Shown here piece by piece: positions 10,026-21,900 of a stretch of 64,000 nt of DNA. The position numbers and the translations under genes are program-made. The notes beneath the pieces were generated by a model, which saw nothing but the letters and a program-made list of their open reading frames with translations, did no database searches and was not told the origin of the DNA. Source of the stretch: Chelonoidis abingdonii (lineage: Eukaryota; Chordata; Testudines; Testudinidae); contig NC_133771.1 of the NCBI RefSeq assembly GCF_003597395.2, positions 129,673,158-129,737,157 on the forward strand, read 5' to 3'. How positions within the stretch are numbered: position 1 is the first letter of the stretch; each line of letters opens with the position of its first letter.

Positions 10026-12350
10026 CTTAGGAAGTCAGGTTCCAAAGCACAGAGAACTTTATAAATTAAAGCCAACAGCTTAGACGGCACTTTGGAGTAG
10101 ATTACTCCCAGAGCAGTTCCACTATCACAGGAGTAACATGCTTGTGGAAACACACTAAGCTCTGCATCAGAGAAGGTATGGGCTTAGATACAGTGTTGGG
10201 AAGCAGCCACGCAAGCTTCCCATACTACTGCCCTGTTGCCATGTGCAGTGACTCATACCTGGAAAGACCATTTCTCCGGAAGTAAGAGTTCAGTCTCCAT
10301 GTCAAGAAGCAGAATCTATGAGTTCAGAGATCTGGGTTCCAGGTAAAAAAGGGCCCTTGTATCCACAAAGTTTTTATTCCAGGACTCATGAGAGAGACCC
10401 TTAGCTAGATAGCTTTGGTCAGCCATGCCACTACTGCCAATACCAAGCCTTCAAAAATCATGCAACAGACTATTCCCTTCTCCACTCCCCTCCCCAAAAT
10501 TATGAGATAAGCTTAAAAATAATAAGACTTTTAAGAAATAATGAACTGGAGAGGTGGGAGTTTGATCTGCCTTCTGATTTGAGTTGTTAGCAGGTAGCCT
10601 CCCAGACTGATTGTGTGTGATCATTTCAGTTCAGGTTCAAAACTCAACCTTAAAAGCACACACATAATCAGTCCTCCCATTGGAGGGAGCTGTCACTCTA
10701 TCCCTCTTCATTGCCATCCCCTGTCATTAATGTCTACCTCCCCACCTTACCCAGTCTCCTGTCCTACAGTTGCCTTCTCTTGTGATTTTATTGAGATTCT
10801 TGTGATACCTGGTGTTTGCCTTGAAGCCCCAGCTGCTGAAGTTAAGATTTCAATTTTTGTGTGTAATATGAAACACTATTTTTTGTAATGAAAGTATGAA
10901 AGAGTTTTGGCTAGTGCTGTAGTGCTATTGGCCAGTCAGGCCAGAATGGAAGGACTTAGCCTGGGGTAGTGGTTGGTGTTATGAGAACAGAAAAGAGACA
11001 GAAAGTCACTTTCTTCTAAATTGAACAAGAAACTTAATTAGAATGAAGAAAACAATATTAGCCCCAGAGGCAAGTACACACTCACTCTCTACTTTCTACT
11101 GAGAACCATCCCATTCTGCCCCCACCAGCATGTCTCCCTGTGGCACTTCCAAACAATACACATCCTGGTTTCCCCAGCTTCCACCAGGTTACATTAAAGT
11201 GGCATCTCTTTGTGATCTGGTGACTTGGAAAAAGAGGTGATGCATCACTAAGAGCAACCAGCCCAATGTGCATGTGACTGATGTGGGTGTGACAGTCACA
11301 GCATGCACAGGGGCTGTTGTCTGTCTATGTTCTCTGAATCCTGAAGCCAAAAGGAGCCACAGCCAATCATCAGCCACACAGTGCAGATGACCACCATTAG
11401 CACAGAGCAGCAAGAGAGCAATGGGGATCTAAATGGGAGCACTGGAGGGGACAATGAGCGGTCATGTCTCAGAGAGGGGAAGCTGAATTATACGAGGAGG
11501 CCCTGAGTTATGAGCAGGTCAGAAGAAAAAGAAATGTCTTCCTCAGAGAGAGGATACTAGGCTATATAGGCCACAGGTCTGATTTGGTATAGCAAGTCCT
11601 ATCTATGTTCCTCTTAATTCTGGTCCCCATTTAAAGTTCCCTATCATATGCAGAACGCTCGACATATTGGGCAATATCTAGCGGCAGATTAATATTGAAC
11701 TCTGGTTTTCCTTTGGGAGCAGATCAGTGTATGGTTCCCAGGACCTGTGGGATTTCTCTCCTTTCAGATAAGGTCTGTGTTATTTAAAATAGAAAGGTAT
11801 GGTACAAATAATAATCTGTTTTTTTTTCCTTTTTATAAATAGAACACACATGTCCAATCCCACTCCACTGTATTTTATTTTTAAAATGTAGCTACTCCAA
11901 CGTGGCTTAACTAAGCCAACGGAGAACCCCTCTCATTGCTGTAGTTAGCGCTGCATCTGTATTCCATTTCAAGGGTAGACAAGCTCTTAAACCAAGGGAG
12001 TAATGAGGGGATGTCCCTCTCTTTTCCTTCCCAGGGATCAATTGAGTGAGTAAAGGCATGTGGCTAACCTAAGCTGATTCTTTTTATCCCCTGTATCCCT
12101 CTCCCCTCAGAGCCAGACTCTCTTTAAGCAGGCCCCAGGTAGACAAGCCAACATAACAGGGAATAAAGGAACTAATTACAAGAAGTTACAGAATTCTAAC
12201 ATGCAGCAAAAATGGTGGGGAGGGGGAATTAAAGGGCATCAATTAAACAAAGAGCTTTCTTAGCATAGCTGGGCAGCAGGCCAGTTCCACCCATCCACCT
12301 GCCACCTAAACCTCTGAGAAACAAAGGAAGAGGAATGTGGTTAGTATTGC
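10026..12350. other. No gene recognised
   Basis: ORFs of 63-91 codons are not supported by motifs. 11885-12000 ('cgtggcttaactaagcc', 'gggtagacaagctctt') may be the 3' half of a MITE ending in 'tagacaagc', but no left end is found. Confidence 0.35.
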
Positions 12351-12354
12351 AGTA

Positions 12355-12455
12355 GCATTTAGGAGCCCCTGTCATGGACTAGGGCCCTGTTGTTCTAGGT
12401 ACTGTACAAATATCAAACCAAAGGATGTCCCTGCCCCAAAGAGCATAAGGAAATT
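12355..12455 (+). repeat. Old interspersed repeat fragment
   Basis: 'ctaggtactgtacaaatatc' and 'ccctgccccaaagagcata' match a common ancient amniote repeat pattern (...gtgctaggcgctgtacaaac...). A further relative lies at 53695-53790. Family name not assigned. Confidence 0.5.
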
Positions 12456-13174
12456 CTGCACTCCTCAGTAACTGAACTTTGTCTAATCGCCAGTTATCCC
12501 TTCTTTATAACCAACAGAGGGATTTTAATTACATATTCAGTCACTGAAGTATCTAAATTTGTATGATTATAACATTGATTAAAGAAGAGGAAAATGTATT
12601 CTTATTCTCCTCTTATAAACATAACCTAATCCCAACAGAGGCTCTTATTATAAACTTAACACACATTAATATTGAAGCTCTCATCATCAGACATTTTCTT
12701 TTACTATCTTTTTTTAAACAAGAAAATAGTAAAAGCCTACAGCTGAGCTTGTAAGAGTTCAGCTCTGTGCCTCTCATTTGGTTTCTCTCTTTGCTATGGA
12801 ATTCTGCTGGACTTATGTATTCATTATTTAGATCCATCTTGATTTTCTGAAAGACCCAACAATGCATTGCTTCCTCTTTATTACTGAAAACATTAATTTG
12901 ATTCCTGTAGATGGCTAGAGTCTTGCAGGATACCCAAGAACAAAAGATGTACCTTTTCTCTCCCTCTTCTATTCACAGAAATATACATCATTCTTTGAGT
13001 GGACGGAACAGACATCAAGGAATACATTTTTCTTTCCTCTGTAAACTAAATTTATCTACTGAGTTAATCTGGAGATCGTTTCTTTGAGTCTTGAAATTTT
13101 AAAATAACGCCCCCAGAAGCAGCAATGATAATTTTATCATCAAGAGGCCTTGGAGAAGTGCTTCAATGAACTCT

Positions 13175-13260
13175 TTCTGGCCTCAATTCAGCAAAGCACT
13201 TATGCTTGTCATTAACTTTAAGCACAGGGTTAACTGCTTTGCTGAGTCAGAGTTTCTATT
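13175..13260. repeat. Old dispersed repeat ('agcac-ttaagc' family), copy 2
   Basis: 'attcagcaaagcacttatgc' and 'taactttaagcacagggtt' parallel blocks in 8290-8470 and 39715-39870. Confidence 0.5.
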
Positions 13261-13630
13261 TCAGTATCAGGCTGAGAGAACTCTATGGCAAATACGTAAC
13301 ATCATTTGTATAAGACAGCATCTCTCCTACTGCCTCTCCTCCTGGAGGAGGAAAATTTTTATCTTTTCTCTCTATCCTCCTGATTTTCCATTTCTTCCTG
13401 GATCCTGTTTGCTGTTATTAATTTCCATTTGGACTACAGATTTCTTGTCTTCAATAGCCCAAGTTCAATGCTTCACTTCTTGTACTTGGGATGGCATACC
13501 GAGGACTGTGTTGCAAGGGCATCCGTAGTCGTGGGTGTTTTTCTAGGTCCTGCTTGCAAGTTAGAGCCTTCTGTAACAAAGCACATGAGCTAAGTTTAAA
13601 GCAAGGTGAGATAAGTAGTATCTTTCTGTC

Positions 13631-13760
13631 TTAGGAAGCAGACTGTTTTCTCTCTCTCTGTTTTTGGGTTCTTGGGTGTTACTGTTGTGAATTCTCAGAA
13701 GCAGTTATGTTGCAACCTTCCAACAAGAGTATTTACGTTTCTGTCTAAATTCTCTGTATC
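13631..13760 (+). repeat. LTR-like fragment, pair of 63089-63225
   Basis: Shares with the 63-kb copy the order 'cttaggaagca...ctg.tttt', a T/G-rich middle, then 'ttgcaaccttcc', 'agagtatt' and 'tacgttt'. The 63-kb copy has AATAAA before the shared block, which suggests a retroelement 3' end or LTR R region. No gene attaches to it here. Confidence 0.4.
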
Positions 13761-13764
13761 TATG

Positions 13765-15140
13765 TCATGAATATAATATTCAGTTTTCCTATATACCAAC
13801 CTAACAGCATTTATTCTTTCTCTCCACCAAAAGTAAACATGTCTTTCTGCATTTCTTTTAGGATGTTTAGTATTGGTGACCTGCACTAGCCTTCCAATTC
13901 CTTACTTGAGATCTGGGTGGGATTCATGAGGATCAACATTGGAACAATCTGTTGATCCTCAAAGACTGGTAATTTTGCCTGGGTTTTTCCTCCCAGTTCT
14001 CTGAAGTGTAGTACAAAATCCATATCACTCTATGATATGCAGCAAGTTATTCAAAGTGCAGGTAATGAACCAGGTTGGGATGGGTTTGTCCATTCATTAC
14101 ATGGACCAGCCTGTTTACCATTCCACAAAGCAGAAGTGAAAATGGATGTGTGCAGAGACTGCAATGGCCTGTATTTTCTAACCTTGAACAGTACTGTGCA
14201 GCACCTGTCAAATGGTTAATAAATATTCACTCTTTCAGGCATGTTACAAGTGTAAATCAGGCATCTGCTTTCTGACATAGGATGGGCACTTAACATTTGC
14301 GGCTAGAGCCATTGCAGAGGAACTAGACTATACTGTATTTTCAGCTCAGGCATCATCCTCCTCTCTTTGATTCGCTTTTTAAAGCAACTGATAAACTCAG
14401 AGAGCGTGAAGAAGCCAGACAAGCCGAATGGTAGTCTAACAAATGATCAGGATCATGTTCTCAAACTGTAAATAGCATTGAAGGATTTGTTCACCATTGA
14501 TACAGATCTCTGGTGGACATTTTGCCGTAGTTCTGAAAGGCAAAATGATTAGTGACTGATCGTAGAGTGCAGGCACTTTATTTTAGACAGCTTCTTGTTA
14601 TTAATTTTGTACCACACCTGAGTGCGGAAGCAACTTTGGAGTGGATGGCTGCTCAGGCTAGTGGAAGATGTGAGTGTTGCAGAAGCAGCACACTTAATCT
14701 CCTGGAAAAAGCTTGTCTGCTATACTCTACTCCGCAATGCTCTGAGAGCACACATGGTTGCCACCAGTTAAATTATAGAGGGAAGATGCTGGGATCTATT
14801 GTGGTAATTCTGATTGAATAAATGGGCCCAGAGATTCAAAGGTGTTAACATGACCTTATCATTGTACAACACTAAACATAGTTTGGGACGTGAGTACAGA
14901 GACCTCAGCCTAATTTGTCACATGGCTACAAAAACACTAAATTTTTATAACCAATTAAGGATTTTAAAAAATGAAGAGAGAACAGCAGCTAAACATTTAA
15001 CATGGAAAGTTGTAAGTAAGGCTTTTATTGTAACAAAATACCTCATTCCCTTTAGCTGTAAAGAGCACAAGTGCTAGGGTTACTCCGTATCCCAAAACCC
15101 TAGGATGCCAGTAGCATGCCAGGTGCACTGTGTCTTGGAG
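13765..15140. other. No gene or repeat recognised
   Basis: Includes ORFs of 60-89 codons with no recognised motif. Unassigned non-coding sequence. Confidence 0.4.
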
Positions 15141-15148
15141 GCAAGCAC

Positions 15149-15235
15149 TGCATAAGAACATAAGAATGGTCCTACTGGGTCAGACCAAGGGTCCATCTAG
15201 CCCACTATCCTGTCTTCCTGCAGGGGCTTCAGCAG
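15149..15235 (-). mobile_element. CR1 LINE 3'-end fragment
   Basis: 'cataagaacataagaatgg', 'tactgggtcagacc' and 'ggtccatctagccca' are the reverse strand of the CR1 3' region, seen also at 21901 and 55003. The element is truncated after about 85 bp. Confidence 0.8.
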
Positions 15236-15955
15236 CCAGACCTTGTAGGCACTAGCCCTTATGGATCCCAGTAACCACTCAGACATGGGACTAAGTGAAA
15301 GGACATTTCACTAGTGTGGAGGAGAGGGAAAGGTTGCAGGTATGCTGGGTATAGAGGCTTAAACAGTTACAGTTCAAAGTAAGCAAAAGCGGTTCTGGTT
15401 TGGGTCCCTGGGGCAGCCCAGATGAGAGTCAGGGCCATTCAGGCCTAGTGCTTAGTTCTGTCCAGTCTCTTCAAGCAAACAGGCATTTGCAGGTTTCCAG
15501 GCCAGGCTCAGTTAATGTCTCTTATTGGTGGGGGCGGGCTCTGCAATGGCTCCTTGCCCAGCCCCTGCTGCTTCCTCATAAGCCCCACACAGACTTGCAC
15601 CAGCTGTAATGTCCAGCAGTCACAGCCTGCTCCACATGCGGCTCTGCATGCAGTTCCTGGGGCCTCTCTCCAGCTCTCTGCTGCCATGTAGCTCCCACTG
15701 CCAATCAGAGCCCAGCCACTTCCCCATTCAGACCTTCTCCATTACCCAGCCAGGGGAAAGAGACGTGCAATGGGGAAGGGGCTGATGGAAAACATAGTAC
15801 CTTCTTAACCAGGAGGAAAGGGATATCCAGGGGGAGGAGCTGGTGGAAGCTGTAGTCCCCTGCTTTGCAGGTCTATCACAACAGATTTTAAAAGGAAAAA
15901 TGGACTTGTCTTCTATATAGCATTAGAAATAGTATTAACTGTCCTTTTTGGTGAC
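15236..15955. other. No gene recognised
   Basis: GC-richer stretch with a CCAAT motif near 15692 and a GGGGGCGG motif near 15531. It could be part of an LTR or a dispersed repeat, but no ends are visible. Confidence 0.3.
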
Positions 15956-15959
15956 AAGA

Positions 15960-17280
15960 GAAAAAATTGGCTGAGATGGGCTGGGGTGGCTGTTGCTAGA
16001 GTCCGACCCTACTTCCTGGAAGACCAAACAAGACAACCACACACAAAAGGAAGAAAAAAGAACAAAGGCAGAAAATGCAGCTGCTGTCTCTGGTGCTGAC
16101 TCTCACATACAACCTTGCTGCTGGAGAAAGACGGACACAGCACACCATGTGATCAGCCTCTCAGAGACCTTGCAAACTTTTGCTAGGAGCAGGCAGCTAA
16201 AAGCAATGTCCTAAGCAGCCTTTCGTGTTGTGGGCTCACAGTAATGTTGCAAAAGATGCAGTCTTTGCAGCTTCACCAGACTCGTATTGAACAGAAGGCC
16301 AAAAGGGACAGATGGGAAAGAGAAGAAGTAAAGTGGAGGAAGGAAAAGGCCATGAGTAGGGCCCTACCAAATTCACAGTCATGAAAAATGCATCACAGAC
16401 CATGAAAACAGATCTGCCCTGTGAAATCTAGCTATTGAAGGGGAGGAATGGGGCAGAGCTGGGGACGCCCCAGTCGGGGTCTCCTACTATGCAACAGGCT
16501 CCAGCTGCTAGTCCCGGTGGGGCTGGGGAGGGATGGGACTTCCTCTTCCCCTGCACAGCCACTCTCAGGGGGAGATAAGGCCCACGTCCAGGTACCTTCC
16601 CCAGCTGCAGGAAGCTCCATGGCTGCACTGCCTACAGAGCCCAGCAGAAATGAGGGTGGCAATCCTGTGACCTCCCCTACAACAGCTTTGTGACCACCCC
16701 CACGGCCCCTTTTTGGGTCAGGACCCTCGCAGTTACAACACTGTGAAATTTCAGATGTTGACTATTTTTAAAATTCTATAACAGTGAAATTGACCAAAAT
16801 GGACCGTGAATTTGGTCGGACCCTAGCCAGGAGAGAGGATATGCGAGCAGGAAACCAAGGTTCACATCCCAGCTGCTGATCAGGATTTATCCAAAGTTGG
16901 TGGAGGTAACAATGTCATTGGTTCACATTCTCTGGTCTAATCAGGACATCTCTCAGGAATCAGGATGAGTTCCATGAAGACAATGTCATGGTGGATGGTA
17001 GATCCCAAGCTCCCAGGAGATGGTAGAGATCGTAGCCATGATGGAAGAGGCGGCTACTTTGAGTTCAATTGTCCTCCACTTTTGTGATCCACCCTGAAGC
17101 CTCTTTTTAAGGACTCTCAAAGGGGGTGATGGTCAGAATATCTCAGCCCCTCAATATTCTTTCTGAAAAATAGGCCTACTTTCCAACACTCCAACTCTGG
17201 TTCATTAACTTCTTTTTCCATTGTCCATTTGTTTACCAGTCATGATTTTAAAACAGTCCATGGACAGTACAAATAGCCCT
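15960..17280. repeat. Unclassified interspersed repeat, copy 1 (split by hAT MITE)
   Basis: This block is colinear with 42290-43195: 'ttgctagagtccgaccct' / 'ttgttagagtccaatcctg', 'gtctctggtgctgactctcac' / its 42.4-kb counterpart, 'agcctctcagagacc' / 'agcctctctgagacc', 'gcagccatgatg'-like, and 'taggcctactttccaacac' / 'taggcctaatttccaacac'. Excluding the 16357-16825 insertion it is about 850 bp. No poly-A tail, LTR ends or coding motifs were found, so the class is open. Confidence 0.65.
16357..16825. mobile_element. hAT-type MITE, 469 bp, inside unclassified repeat
   Basis: The ends TAGGGCCCTACCAAATTCAC and GTGAATTTGGTCGGACCCTA are inverted repeats. The flanks are GCCATGAG (16349-16356) and GCCAGGAG (16826-16833), an 8-bp TSD with one mismatch, as expected of hAT. 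Inner segments 'aaaaatgcatcacagacc' and 'gtgaaattgaccaaaatgg' are typical of the family. The GC-rich interior gives ORFs on both strands that I regard as non-coding. Confidence 0.8.
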
Positions 17281-17288
17281 TTTTTATT

Positions 17289-17338
17289 GTGTGTGTGTGT
17301 GTTTGTGAGAGAGAGAGAAAGAGAGAGGGGGGGGGGGA
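17289..17338. repeat. Compound microsatellite (TG)n(GA)n(G)n
   Basis: Runs of TG, then GA/GAAA, then about 11 consecutive G. Likely length-variable. Confidence 0.85.
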
Positions 17339-17340
17339 CT

Positions 17341-17718
17341 AATCCAGTCTGTTTTTAATTTTTGCTGACTTTTTATACACACTATTATGTAACAAGGCTG
17401 ATTTGGCATTTCATTAGCTTAAACAACTTAGAACACAGGCCTCTGCACAACAGATCATTGTAGTCTTAAAGGGGTAGATGAAATTAAAGTCTAATGACGC
17501 ATCAAGCACAACATAATGATGGTCTCAAGAAATAGGTGGGACTAGAAAAGGAGACATACTTACTGGAACAGGAACCTGAATGGAATTAGTAGAGAACATA
17601 TGCAAATACCCAAACCTTCTGTAGAAGAGGAAAGAAACAACAATTAGTTGGATTTCTGGATAAAACCTAATATTAGTAATAAGCTATGAAACATTTCTAT
17701 AAAATCTTAGAGTATTGG
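17341..17718. other. No gene or repeat recognised
   Basis: Non-coding, AT-rich. Confidence 0.4.
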
Positions 17719-17721
17719 GTA

Positions 17722-18085
17722 CTGTGACAGAGCGCTAGGTATGAAACCCTGAGTTGGCACTCTGTTCACAGCAGCTCCAGTCAGGCATAGCAGATTGGAG
17801 TTGACGAGGCAGACCTGTGCCTAATTTGTGGATGGGGCAGGGCAGAAAGGCTAATTAAGCCACTAGCCAGAGCCCACAAATAGGGACAGGAAGGAAGTGA
17901 AAAGGGGGAATGCATGCAGTGAGAGGGAGAGAGAGATTGCTTCCCCCCTGCTTGTAAAAGCGCAAGGTATGCTGGGAAGCTGGTGGGACTCAATTATAAT
18001 TAAACTGCACAGGGTGTTGAACCAGCACAAGGGTCTCTGAACGGTTTGTCGACTGAGATAGAAGCAGGACAGAGGAGGCCCTGTT
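17722..18085 (+). repeat. LTR-like block, unclassified
   Basis: Starts TGTGACAGAGCGCT and is compositionally distinct from its AT-rich flanks. It contains 'tgtgcctaattt', 'aattaagccactagccagagcc' in parts, and purine-rich tracts. It resembles a dispersed turtle retroelement segment, but no CA end, TSD or internal retroviral sequence could be seen. Confidence 0.3.
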
Positions 18086-18089
18086 ATAG

Positions 18090-18535
18090 TAGCTAATACA
18101 CCAAAGAGGGCAATGTATCAGGTCAGAAGTTTCAAAACACACCTAACAATGCCCAGTACCTCACATGTACTTTGTATTGGAAACAATAAATCCAGCCTGG
18201 GCAGTAAAGATTTCATATATAGATGCCAAATGCTTTCTTTATTTTCAGACACTGAAACTTCATCTGGAAAGGGGTTTGTAAAACTTTCTTACTGCTCAGG
18301 TGAGAGTGGAAGATCACAACACATTTAGGCCAGTGATTTAAAAGCTGGACAATTTTTAAACACGAGGAAAGGACTCACTATGGAAGTGTATATGTTTGTA
18401 CTTGTGGAAAAGGCACATACAGGGCCAGATGCTGAGCTGTCCTTCTCAGGATCCATAGATCTGCCACCTGGCTATATGCCCCTCAGCATGAGTTTGAGCC
18501 CTCCTATAGCTGTTCCCCAGAAGAACCTATGGGCC
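18090..18535. other. No gene or repeat recognised
   Basis: ORFs of 61-71 codons without motif support. Confidence 0.4.
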
Positions 18536-18539
18536 ACTT

Positions 18540-18730
18540 GGTCCTGGTCTGCACTTAAAATTTAGGTCAACCTAGTTATGTCATTCAGCAGCGTGAACAA
18601 TTCACATCCCTTGTCACCATAGTTAAACCAACCTAGCCCCTGGAGTATGCACCTCTAGACCTATGGAAAAATTATTCCTTTGACCTAGCTACTGCTGTTC
18701 AGGGAAACAGATTACCTACACTGATGAAAA
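18540..18730. mobile_element. Harbinger-type MITE, degraded
   Basis: Contains 'ctggtctgcac', 'aatttaggtcaacctagtta', 'ttcacatccctt', 'gttaaaccaacctag' and 'gacctagctactgctg' in the order of the small MITEs with a GGTCTACAC terminus. The inverted pair 'taggtcaacctag' / 'ccaacctag' is visible. The right end is eroded; no TSD is readable. Confidence 0.55.
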
Positions 18731-21700
18731 AAATCCTTGAACAATTTGATGCTTAGAAAGAATATGAAGTACAGGCATGTGTAGATAGAGGTAGGACACT
18801 TGTGTATAACAGACCCCTCACTCCTGGATCAAAGAGAGAGTCACATTGCAGAGGAGTTTTAGACCCAAAGATTGCTGTTTGCATTCCAAGGGGAAAATTA
18901 ATGGGATTTGCCAAAGGGCCTTCTGAGGGAAGAATAATAGATCTTCTCATTGTCACTCGCATGCTATTATACTGAATCCTACTGACACTAAATGGTTTGA
19001 AAGGAAATACTTCAGTTTTGTGTGGTCTGCAAGCTATTGTACTGTATGGTTCATGGGATAGGAAATGAAATACAGGCCTTTTCTCTGCTACTCCTGAAGA
19101 CTGCACAGATTGTACAGGAATTCACAGTATGAAACAATGTGTAACAAATTTCATTTTGTAGTGATTCCCAGTTTAGAATATTGAGGTCAAGCACAGGAGC
19201 CAAAGGGTGCTCTGCAGTTCCTGACTTTGAGAGATCATTTTTGGTTTCTTTTGTTGTTTAATTGGGAGCTGTTTGAAAGCTGCTCAAAGGTTTTCAAAGT
19301 CAGTAGTCTTGGCAGAGCTGGATTAATGGACAGTGCAAATAAGGCTGCCTATGATAAATTGCATTTATCCTGCACACATGACTCTATATGGGAGTGTAAG
19401 GGGTTTTACTGGCACTCATTTGGGATGAGCCCCACAGCTATTGGAGCTTTGTCCCATGTGAATAACTTGTGCGTGTTTAAAAATACTTCTTTAGAATAGA
19501 GTAATCCAGCAATGATATTAAGGTTTAATCTAGGAGTTCTGTGCATTTATCCAATGGCCCACATTTAATCTTCAGCATTCATTAGTGGGAATGGAGCTCT
19601 TAAAAAAGGGTTTTGTCTAACTTGTGTTAATGATCTGGGGGAAGTCCTCTAAGGACAACACTCTTCTGTTTTTAAGACAGAGCTAAAGCTGAATGTATGT
19701 TTCAGTGGAATCCAGCTAACACCCGCCCACAAATTACACTATTTTAAACAAGAGTTCTATACCTTAAAAAGGTCTAGAAATAACTAGTTAAGGAATCTAA
19801 ACCAGGTCACACAATACCAAATAACTCTGATCACATGCTATCTTCCTACCCAACCTTAATTTTATCCTTCTGTTTTATTCTATAATAAAAATACAGTGAT
19901 GGATGTATAAGGTTGAATAAGCATAAAAATCAGTGTAGATCAAGGAATAATGATCCAGGGTACATGAAGTTATGTCAGCATTCTATGTTTTTCCTCAAAG
20001 TATGATATTTAGGTGGAGAAGAATAATATTTCTGAGTAAAATTGGAATGAGTGATCTGCTTGATGGTGCAGATCTGAATAAGTGCACATACCTCTTTCAA
20101 GTTTTTATTTTAAATATACTGTGTTCCAGCTAAAACAAGTAATTGTTTCTAGTGAGTAACACTACAGCTTAGAGTTATAGCATATGGGGAATGTATTCTT
20201 GTAACCCAATAAACAGTTAATCTAGTGCTCTGGTTGTTGCAATAAGTATCATCAGCAAGCATGGGGGTGCACTGTGCCAAAACCAGAAGTGGAACGCATG
20301 GAAAAAGAAATGAAACAGGATCCTGAAGAAAAACAGCTTCTTCCAAGCCAGATCATGCAAAAAGAGCAAGCTAACCCCAGCACTGAAGCTTACAGGAATT
20401 GTGGAAAAGGCCTAGAAATGATTTAAATTGTGTTTCCAACTTTACCTAGCCTCTACTACAGTCACAAAACTCAGAGAATGTCACACAAGAATACTTCTAA
20501 CCATCCCAGGATAAGATGTCCAGCTTCGTCATTCTCCCTGACAGCGACGGCTTTGTTCTGGGCACGTATAAAGCATATTTACCAAATTAAAATTAAACAT
20601 ATGTGAGAGAAACGTGCTGCCTTCAGAAAATCCAGAAATATCTGTGACTGAATGGAAGTTGAATCAACAAATTGAGATCTGCCAATGACAGGCATAAGAC
20701 ATAAAATGACTTCTGAGAGGAGTTTAATGTTAGCAAAAGCACATTGCATAAGCAGGTGAATAAACGAAGCAAATGAAAAACATATAGCACAAGGACAGCG
20801 CAATTATCACAGTGGTCTGTTGTACTTCTGCCAAGTCACATTTATTTGTTGTAGTTGGAATAGAAAAGGCAGTTTATATTTTCCCAGCATAATGGAAGAA
20901 GCACAGAGGATCCCAGTTATACCATTAAAGTACTACTATTAAGGTAAAATGCCCTTTTTCTAATTTGTAGTTTATTTCCTCTGTTTTGTTTTTCAAAGCA
21001 ATGTGGTTTATGAGTGCCACTTTATTTTTGTTTGCCTAAATCTGATACAGTAAAGCCTTATACTCTAATGGAAGCAAACACTTAACTGCAGTGACGCTTG
21101 TTCCCTTTTACCTTTGTATTAAGCCTTGTGAAATGCAATTAGTATTTGAGGGAAAAAAATAACTAAAAGCATTGGCTCCAGCCAGGCCTGGCTCAAGCAG
21201 ATGTTTTGTAAGTTTCTCCACAAAGGTCTGACAATGCACCACATGCTCTCCTCTTGCCAGGCTCTTCTCCAGCAGGGACTGTTAATTGTGCTGACCCGTG
21301 TGGTGGCCTGTTGGTACACATCCATTGTACCACCAGTTCACCAGAGTCAATGTTCTCTTTTATATCACACTTACTGAGAGTACGAAAAAATGCAAATCAA
21401 AGTGCAACTATGCTCCATGCACCAGAAGTCTGACTGTTCTTATACTTTTTCACCCCATGAAGAGTCAACCCTACCTTGACTTGTGCAGTAAGAGGCAATG
21501 TAGCCAATGGCAGATGCATCCTCTCCTGTAGTAATCCTTCTGGTCAGGGCAGGATTCCATGGTGTGGACTTGGGGGCGGCGAACAGGTATGTGGAGGAAC
21601 ACAGTTTGCTGCTACTCTAAATAGGAACAGGAATGGTTGGGAGCCAGTTGAGATTCTGACACAGACGTTGTTGCAACAGACACTTCTCTCCAGCTGTTGA

Positions 21701-21895
21701 CCACCACAGCCTGAAAAAAGATAAATTTCCCCAACATCTGATTCCTGTACATCGAGGTGAGCATAAAAATGATCTGTAACAATGTTACATTATTGGGAGT
21801 AAACAAATTCAACTGTAAGCATACAAAAAATGCCACAGAAAAACTATTACAGCTCCTGATCATAAGTTATAGGCCCTCTGATGCTAATAAAATCC
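18731..21895. other. No gene recognised; longest repeat-free stretch
   Basis: About 3.1 kb with no recognisable mobile element. ORFs up to 117 codons (18753-19106, minus) carry no domain motif. 19290-19560 has several dense homeodomain/POU-like AT motifs and is treated as a possible conserved non-coding element under findings. Confidence 0.4.
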
Positions 21896-21900
21896 TTTAG

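Noticed and set aside
18753..19106. 117-codon minus-strand ORF
   Set aside because: No recognisable domain; isolated in non-coding sequence.
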